Origin: an uncultured Eubacteriales bacterium
Lineage (GTDB): Bacteria; Bacillota; Clostridia; Oscillospirales; Ruminococcaceae
DNA length: 43,123 nt
Direction of reading: 5' to 3'
NCBI GenBank assembly: GCA_900319075.1
Contig: ONMZ01000022.1
Coordinates: 1-43,123 of the forward strand
Part shown: positions 38,811-43,123 of the stretch, in pieces
How positions within the stretch are numbered: the first letter of the stretch is position 1
How the letters are laid out: each line of letters begins with the position of its first letter
Notes under the pieces: generated by a model
Database searches by the model: none
Seen by the model: only the letters and a program-made list of their open reading frames with translations
What the model was told of the DNA's origin: nothing
Position numbers and translations under genes: made by a program

Positions 38811-38839
38811 TTAACTTTTTCATTCGTGTGTGGTATACT
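38811..38839 (+). promoter_or_regulatory. Promoter of the penicillin-binding protein gene
   Basis: TTAACT (38811-38816), 17 bases, TATACT (38834-38839), with the extended context GTGTGTGG ahead of the -10. Confidence 0.75.
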
Positions 38840-38869
38840 AAAAGAAAAAACACAAGAAAGGCTGCTTTT

Positions 38870-41089
38870 ATGGAAGACAGAAGAAGAGATGTTCCAAACA
38901 GGGCAAGGGGCAGAAGGAAAAGATCAAAATCAAGATCTGCCATGGGTATAGTGTCAAGAGTGCTCAAGACCCTTGGAACAGTTATTTTATCAGTATTTCT
39001 GATCGTGATAATCACATCGTGTATTTTTGCAACGGTGCTGACGATATATGTGCTGAATTTTGCGGATACTACGTCAACAGTCAGCCTTGATCAGGTTGCG
39101 GACAGCAATATCTCAAGATTTTTGTATGAAAATCCCGAGTATGACGAGAAGGATCCTACTTCACAGCAATATAAGCTTTATTATGCTCTCAGAAATCAGA
39201 GCAGACATATTCTGTGGACAGATATAGAAAATATACCTCAGCATGTGCAGGACGCCTTTGTTTATAGTGAGGACGAGCGTTTTTATCAGCATGACGGTAT
39301 CGACTTCAAGCGTACGATCGGTGCGTTCATTAACATCTTTATCCCTCTTTATCCGGGAAGACAGGGCGGTTCTACCATCACCCAGCAGACCATCAAGAAT
39401 GTTACCGGAGATAAGGAAGCCGCAGGTATCCAGGGTATCGAGAGAAAGGTCCGGGAGATATTCCGAACCATTAACGTCGAAAAGACTAACCGAAAAGAGG
39501 ATATTCTTCAGTGCTATCTGAATATCATACCCCTTGGCACCTCAAAGCACGATATTGCCGGAGTTCAGGCGGCGGCAAACTTCTATTACGGAAAAGATAT
39601 AAAGGACGTTGATCTGGCGGAAGCTGCTTCGCTTGCAGCCATGACCACCGCACCGGCAGCCTATAACCCGCTTGAGGGCGGCAAGGAAAACTATATAAGA
39701 CGTAAGGTGTGCCTGGATAAAATGCTTGAAAACGGCGCTATATCGGAAGATGAACACGATCAGGCGCTTAACGAAAAAATCAAGATCGTTGGTAATTTCG
39801 ATTTCTCAAGTGCCACGGTTTACGATGATGAGACCAAGGATCAGGGCGTTACAGACTACTTTATGGATGAAGCCCTTACAGAGGCCGAAAACAGAATATC
39901 CAAATATTATGGAATTACTATAGATGAAGCCTCCCAAAGGCTCTTCAGCGGCGGTTTCAACATCTACACCACTGTTGATTACAATCTCCAGAAGAAGCTG
40001 GAAAAGGGTATGCAGAACCCTGCCAACTTCACTGCGTACTCACTTGCAGAGGACAACCTTATGTCCGCTTCAATAGCTATGGATTATACGGGAAATGTCA
40101 AAGCTGTTGTGGGAAGCAGAAAACCTAAGAAGGAAATGCGTGTGTTCAACACCGCAACACAGGGCGTAAGATCTCCCGGATCAACCATAAAGCCTATTGC
40201 ATCTTATGCACCTGCCCTTGAACAGAACCTTATTACATGGTCAACTATTTTTAAGGATTCGCCTATTGTTGTTAAAGACGACAAGGGTAAGGATATGCAG
40301 TGGCCGGATAACTACTCCGAGACCGGCGGACATAACTGGAGCAACCGGAATATGTACACCTGGCAGATGCTGGCGCAGTCCAAGAATACTGCACCTGCAC
40401 AGCTGATACAAAAGCTCACTCCTGAGTATTCGTATAATTTCCTGAAGGAAAAGCTGGATATAACCACACTTGAAGAGACAGATGCCCACACCTATTCCGG
40501 TGTAACAGTCGGCGGTTTAACAAACGGAACCCATCTTGAAGAACTGGTGGGAGCGTATATGATCTTCGGCAACGGCGGAAAGAAGTATGAGGTGTCCTAT
40601 ATCTCCAGCATCGAGGATGCATCCGGTAAGGTCATCTATGAGAAACCTGACGGATATAAACAGGCTATATCTGAATCCACAGCCTATATTATGAACAGAA
40701 TGATGCAGAACGTTGTAAACGATCCTACCGGTACGGGAAGAAACGCAAAGCTTGTTACCACCGATCTGGTGGCTAAGACAGGTACATCTACCGAATGGAA
40801 GGACCTTACTTTCGTGGGATGTACTCCGGACTATGTATCGGGCGTATGGATCGGTTATGACAATCACAAGCAGATCCCTACACAAAGCTATTATAACAGC
40901 GACCAGCTGTGGAAAAACCTTTTTGGAGAATATTTTGAAAGCGAACCGGATAAGACATTCACTATGCCTGATTCGGTAGTTAAAACAAAATATTGCAAAA
41001 CCACCGGACTTGTGGCTTCTAAGACCTGCGGGAATACTGCGGAGGGATACTTTAAGAAGTCAGAGCTGTCCAAGGTCTGCAACCATTGA
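38870..41089 (+). CDS. Class A penicillin-binding protein (PBP1A-type)
   Basis: Bifunctional peptidoglycan polymerase and crosslinker, 739 residues. A basic cytoplasmic tail (1-25) precedes one membrane helix (about 38-62). The glycosyltransferase 51 domain has catalytic E134 in SEDERFYQHDG and the GGSTITQQTIKN motif. The transpeptidase domain has the nucleophile S438 in GSTIKP, the SKN motif and KTGTS. The final residues include four cysteines (KYCKTTGLVASKTCG and VCNH). I start at ATG 38870 with AAGAAAGG upstream; a start at 38828 would overlap the -10 region. It is followed by its own terminator. Confidence 0.95.
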   Translation: MEDRRRDVPNRARGRRKRSKSRSAMGIVSRVLKTLGTVILSVFLIVIITSCIFATVLTIYVLNFADTTSTVSLDQVADSNISRFLYENPEYDEKDPTSQQYKLYYALRNQSRHILWTDIENIPQHVQDAFVYSEDERFYQHDGIDFKRTIGAFINIFIPLYPGRQGGSTITQQTIKNVTGDKEAAGIQGIERKVREIFRTINVEKTNRKEDILQCYLNIIPLGTSKHDIAGVQAAANFYYGKDIKDVDLAEAASLAAMTTAPAAYNPLEGGKENYIRRKVCLDKMLENGAISEDEHDQALNEKIKIVGNFDFSSATVYDDETKDQGVTDYFMDEALTEAENRISKYYGITIDEASQRLFSGGFNIYTTVDYNLQKKLEKGMQNPANFTAYSLAEDNLMSASIAMDYTGNVKAVVGSRKPKKEMRVFNTATQGVRSPGSTIKPIASYAPALEQNLITWSTIFKDSPIVVKDDKGKDMQWPDNYSETGGHNWSNRNMYTWQMLAQSKNTAPAQLIQKLTPEYSYNFLKEKLDITTLEETDAHTYSGVTVGGLTNGTHLEELVGAYMIFGNGGKKYEVSYISSIEDASGKVIYEKPDGYKQAISESTAYIMNRMMQNVVNDPTGTGRNAKLVTTDLVAKTGTSTEWKDLTFVGCTPDYVSGVWIGYDNHKQIPTQSYYNSDQLWKNLFGEYFESEPDKTFTMPDSVVKTKYCKTTGLVASKTCGNTAEGYFKKSELSKVCNH

Positions 41090-41102
41090 CAGATAATAAA
41101 CT

Positions 41103-41139
41103 ATACCCCCACATCAGAGTGATCTGGGGGTATTTTTTT
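41103..41139 (+). terminator. Terminator after the penicillin-binding protein gene
   Basis: Arms ATACCCCCA/TGGGGGTAT plus inner ATCA/TGAT around GAG, followed by T7. Confidence 0.9.
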
Positions 41140-41152
41140 AGAAAGGATAAGC

Positions 41153-42268
41153 ATGGATAAGATCAGACTGTGTGTGCCTTGCCATTTCGGGCTGGAGAGG
41201 GTAGTCGCTTTTGAGGCGAAAAAAGCAGGCGGAGATAATATCGCCATCACCGATGGAAAGGTAAGCTTTGAGGGGGACTTTGAGACCCTGGCAAAGGCAA
41301 ATCTCTGGATCTCGGCAGGAGAGCGAGTTCTTATTGAGCTTGCAAGCTTTGAGGCAAAAAGCTTTGAGCAGCTTTTCGAGGGTGTCAAAGGGATACACCT
41401 TGAGCAGTTCGTGGGCAAAAATGATGCGTTCCCGGTCAAGGGAAGCTGCCTCAATTCAAAGCTGCATTCTGTTCCCGACTGCCAGAGAATAATAAAAAAA
41501 GCCTGTGTTAAGAGGCTTGAAAGGGTGTACGGGATAAGCTATTTTGAGGAGACCGGTGCAAAACATCAGATCCAGTTCAACATTCTTAAAGATAAGGCAA
41601 GTATCTATCTGGACACTTCGGGAGAGGGCCTGCATAAGCGTGGATACCGGCGCAATTCAAATGACGCCCCCATAAAGGAAACCCTTGCCGCAGGTATCAT
41701 CGACCTGGCGAGAGTCAGGGAGAACACGACCGTTTGTGACCCGATGTGCGGCTCGGGAACCTTTCTTATCGAGTCGGCATACAAGGCGATGAATATTGCC
41801 TGCGGATTGAGAAGAAATTTTGCCGCCCAGCAGTGGGAACAGATACCCCAAAGTGTCTGGCAGAACGCAAGGGCTGAGGCTATGGATCTTATAAAGAGAG
41901 ACTGCGGGTTTAAGGGCTACGGCTTTGACATTGACGAACTTGCAATTGACCTTACAAGCGCTAACGCCAAAAAAGCCGGAGTATCCGGCAGGATAGAGGT
42001 CAGGCAGCAGGATATTTCAAAGCTTGCGCTGCCGGGTAAATGCACGCTGTTTTGCAATCCGCCGTACGGTGAGAGGCTGCTGGATATAAAGTCGGCAGAG
42101 GAGCTTTACAAAAAGATGGGACAGGTCATAAGTCCCTCAAAGGATAACCCGTGCTATATCATTTCGCCCCACGAGGAGTTTGAAAAGTTCTTCGGCAAAA
42201 AAGCGGACAAAAAGCGAAAGCTGTATAACGGAATGATAAAGTGCGATCTTTATATGTATTTCAGATAG
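41153..42268 (+). CDS. THUMP-domain 23S rRNA guanine-N2 methyltransferase (RlmL/YpsC-like)
   Basis: 371 residues. An N-terminal ferredoxin-like plus THUMP region (about 1-160) is followed by a Rossmann methyltransferase domain. Motif I is VCDPMCGSGTFLIESA (about 197-212), motif III the FDIDELAIDLTSAN segment, and the catalytic motif IV NPPYGERL. The layout is that of the N2-guanine methyltransferase RlmL and its Bacillus relative YpsC; which base is modified is inferred. AAAGGA lies 6 bases before ATG 41153, directly after the preceding terminator, so its promoter is unclear and read-through is possible. Confidence 0.9.
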   Translation: MDKIRLCVPCHFGLERVVAFEAKKAGGDNIAITDGKVSFEGDFETLAKANLWISAGERVLIELASFEAKSFEQLFEGVKGIHLEQFVGKNDAFPVKGSCLNSKLHSVPDCQRIIKKACVKRLERVYGISYFEETGAKHQIQFNILKDKASIYLDTSGEGLHKRGYRRNSNDAPIKETLAAGIIDLARVRENTTVCDPMCGSGTFLIESAYKAMNIACGLRRNFAAQQWEQIPQSVWQNARAEAMDLIKRDCGFKGYGFDIDELAIDLTSANAKKAGVSGRIEVRQQDISKLALPGKCTLFCNPPYGERLLDIKSAEELYKKMGQVISPSKDNPCYIISPHEEFEKFFGKKADKKRKLYNGMIKCDLYMYFR

Positions 42269-42279
42269 GGGAGAGTAAA

Positions 42280-42939
42280 ATGAAACTGAACGAACTTGAC
42301 GCAGTAGTTTTTGATATGGACGGAATTATTTTTGACACCGAAACCATCGCCCTGCGAAGCTGGCAGGACGCTGCGGACGCTCACGGGCTGGGGGATATTA
42401 GCGAAACGGCAATGAAATGTGTGGGCAGAAGTACCGTTGACACGCTGAAGATCTTTGAAGAGGCTTACGGTGACAAGGTGAGCATCGAGCAGATGCACGT
42501 GGAGTGCATAGCTCGCTTCAAGGAGATAGTGAAGACCGAGGGAATGCCCATCAAGAAGGGTGCGAGGGAGCTGCTTGAATACTTAAAGCAAAGCGGTGCA
42601 AAGGTCGCACTTGCGTCGTCTACGAGCTATGAAACGGTCGTTGCGGAGCTTAAAGATGCAGACCTTTTGGAGTATTTCAAGGTGATCGTCGGCGGAGATA
42701 TGATAAAGAATTCAAAGCCCGAGCCGGAGATTTATCTGCTTGCCTGCGAGAAGCTGGGTGCCGACCCGAAAAAGTCGGCGGCGGTGGAGGATTCCCGAAA
42801 CGGTATAATCTCGGCGAGCAGGGCAGGAATGTACCCCTTCCTTGTGCCGGATATTATCGAGCCTGACGAGGAGATGCTAAAGCTTTCGCACAAGAAATTC
42901 GCAGACCTGCTTGAAGTAAAAGACTATTTGCAGGCATAA
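42280..42939 (+). CDS. HAD-family phosphatase, beta-phosphoglucomutase-like
   Basis: 219 residues of the HAD superfamily with a cap of the beta-phosphoglucomutase/PGP type. Motif I is FDMDGIIFDTE (about 10-20, nucleophile and acid both Asp), motif II the ALASSTS serine/threonine, motif III K in KNSKPEPEIY, and motif IV VEDSRNG. Substrates of such proteins are sugar or nucleotide phosphates; the sequence does not decide. I start at ATG 42280 with GGGGAGAG upstream; the frame also opens at 42241 inside the preceding gene. It is co-directional with the methyltransferase, 11 bases apart. Confidence 0.92.
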   Translation: MKLNELDAVVFDMDGIIFDTETIALRSWQDAADAHGLGDISETAMKCVGRSTVDTLKIFEEAYGDKVSIEQMHVECIARFKEIVKTEGMPIKKGARELLEYLKQSGAKVALASSTSYETVVAELKDADLLEYFKVIVGGDMIKNSKPEPEIYLLACEKLGADPKKSAAVEDSRNGIISASRAGMYPFLVPDIIEPDEEMLKLSHKKFADLLEVKDYLQA

Positions 42940-42940
42940 A

Positions 42941-43123
42941 TCAGAATTTACCGCAGCACCCTTGCGTGGCAGCTGGGGGAAACCCTTTTGGAGAAGGGTT
43001 ATCCCCCAGACCCCCTTCCTAAATCTCTTAATGATTTTTACACATCGGGCATATTGCCCGATATGTAAAAATGACTGAAAAGTTCAAAAAGAGAGTATGA
43101 GGAAAAACTTTTCCCAAGAGAAT
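42941..43123 (-). repeat. Dispersed intergenic repeat, copy 3 (inverted relative to copy 1)
   Basis: Read on the minus strand this is the same element as bases 1-214. The right flank GCTGCGGTAAATTCTGATTT matches. The GGGGGAAACCC-type hairpin is at 42973-43009. The TTTTTAC...GTAAAAA hairpin is at 43035-43071, and CAGTCATTTTTA follows. The inner part of the second hairpin differs from copy 1 (ATCGGGCA instead of TATTTGGG) but still pairs. It may act as the terminator of the HAD gene. The end of the element may lie outside the window. Confidence 0.75.

Noticed and set aside
1-43123. Mobile island bounded by the inverted terminal repeats
   Set aside because: The content is core housekeeping with conserved synteny, there is no transposase or integrase, and the repeat also occurs inside the window, so the ends more likely reflect contig breaks.

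Overview
The window reads as a chromosomal segment of a low-to-moderate-GC Firmicute, most likely a Ruminococcus-like member of the Oscillospiraceae. The support is: AGGAGG-type ribosome binding sites; TTGACA/TATAAT promoters with 16-18 bp spacers; the SRP RNA-dnaX-ebfC-recR cluster; a tepA-like gene two genes ahead of ftsK/spoIIIE, as in Bacillus; a one-chain PurL with fused glutaminase; an IspH-ribosomal protein S1 fusion typical of clostridia; and a DUF6062 protein. I see no phage, plasmid, insertion sequence or CRISPR genes. Both window ends lie inside copies of the same dispersed intergenic repeat in opposite orientation, and a third, diverged copy sits near 16.05 kb. The window may therefore be an assembly contig that broke at repeats (inference).

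Layout. 1-0.4 kb: repeat copy 1, terminator and tRNA-Leu(CAA). 0.5-1.8 kb: a CheY-like receiver followed directly by a protein with MshEN-like repeats and a CheX-like phosphatase domain. 1.9-4.7 kb: SRP RNA, dnaX, ebfC, recR. 4.7-6.3 kb (minus): tadA and a CPBP-family membrane protein with degenerate active site. 6.4-7.0 kb (minus): HD-domain protein. 7.2-15.9 kb (minus): one long run purL, DUF1294, Lrp/AsnC regulator, aminotransferase, ispE, zinc-ribbon membrane protein, radical SAM protein. 16.0-16.2 kb: repeat copy 2. 16.25-17.5 kb (minus): mtaB. 17.8-18.8 kb: two small HPr-fold proteins without the phospho-histidine, separated by a hairpin-rich stretch. 18.9-19.8 kb: zinc-ribbon/DUF4234 and DUF2752 membrane proteins. 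19.85-20.7 kb (minus): OGG-type glycosylase. 20.8-21.5 kb: DUF6062 protein.

21.5-22.6 kb: an array of TTTTCAAC/GTTGAAAA motifs, a small tail-anchored protein and a 119-nt imperfect hairpin that looks like an undescribed RNA. 22.6-27.1 kb: rlmB, a P-type-ATPase-like protein that has lost its catalytic motifs, and a lipoprotein. 27.2-29.0 kb: TepA-like protease, a 58-residue cysteine-repeat peptide, uppP. 29.1-38.7 kb: an unbroken co-directional run ftsK/spoIIIE, ComEC-like metallo-beta-lactamase-fold protein, DUF3006, MurR/RpiR regulator, HI0933-family flavoprotein, a Cmk-PlsC fusion and the IspH-RpsA fusion, closed by a terminator. 38.9-42.9 kb: class A penicillin-binding protein, a THUMP-type RNA methyltransferase and a HAD phosphatase, then repeat copy 3.

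Most genes are core housekeeping: replication and repair, tRNA and rRNA modification, purine and isoprenoid synthesis, and cell-wall lipid carrier recycling and polymerisation. The least explained parts are the pseudo-P-type ATPase with its lipoprotein, the His-less HPr pair, the 21.8-22.5 kb regulatory and RNA region, the cysteine-repeat peptide, and the CheY/MshEN-CheX pair. No similarity search or folding program was run; all calls come from reading the sequence.
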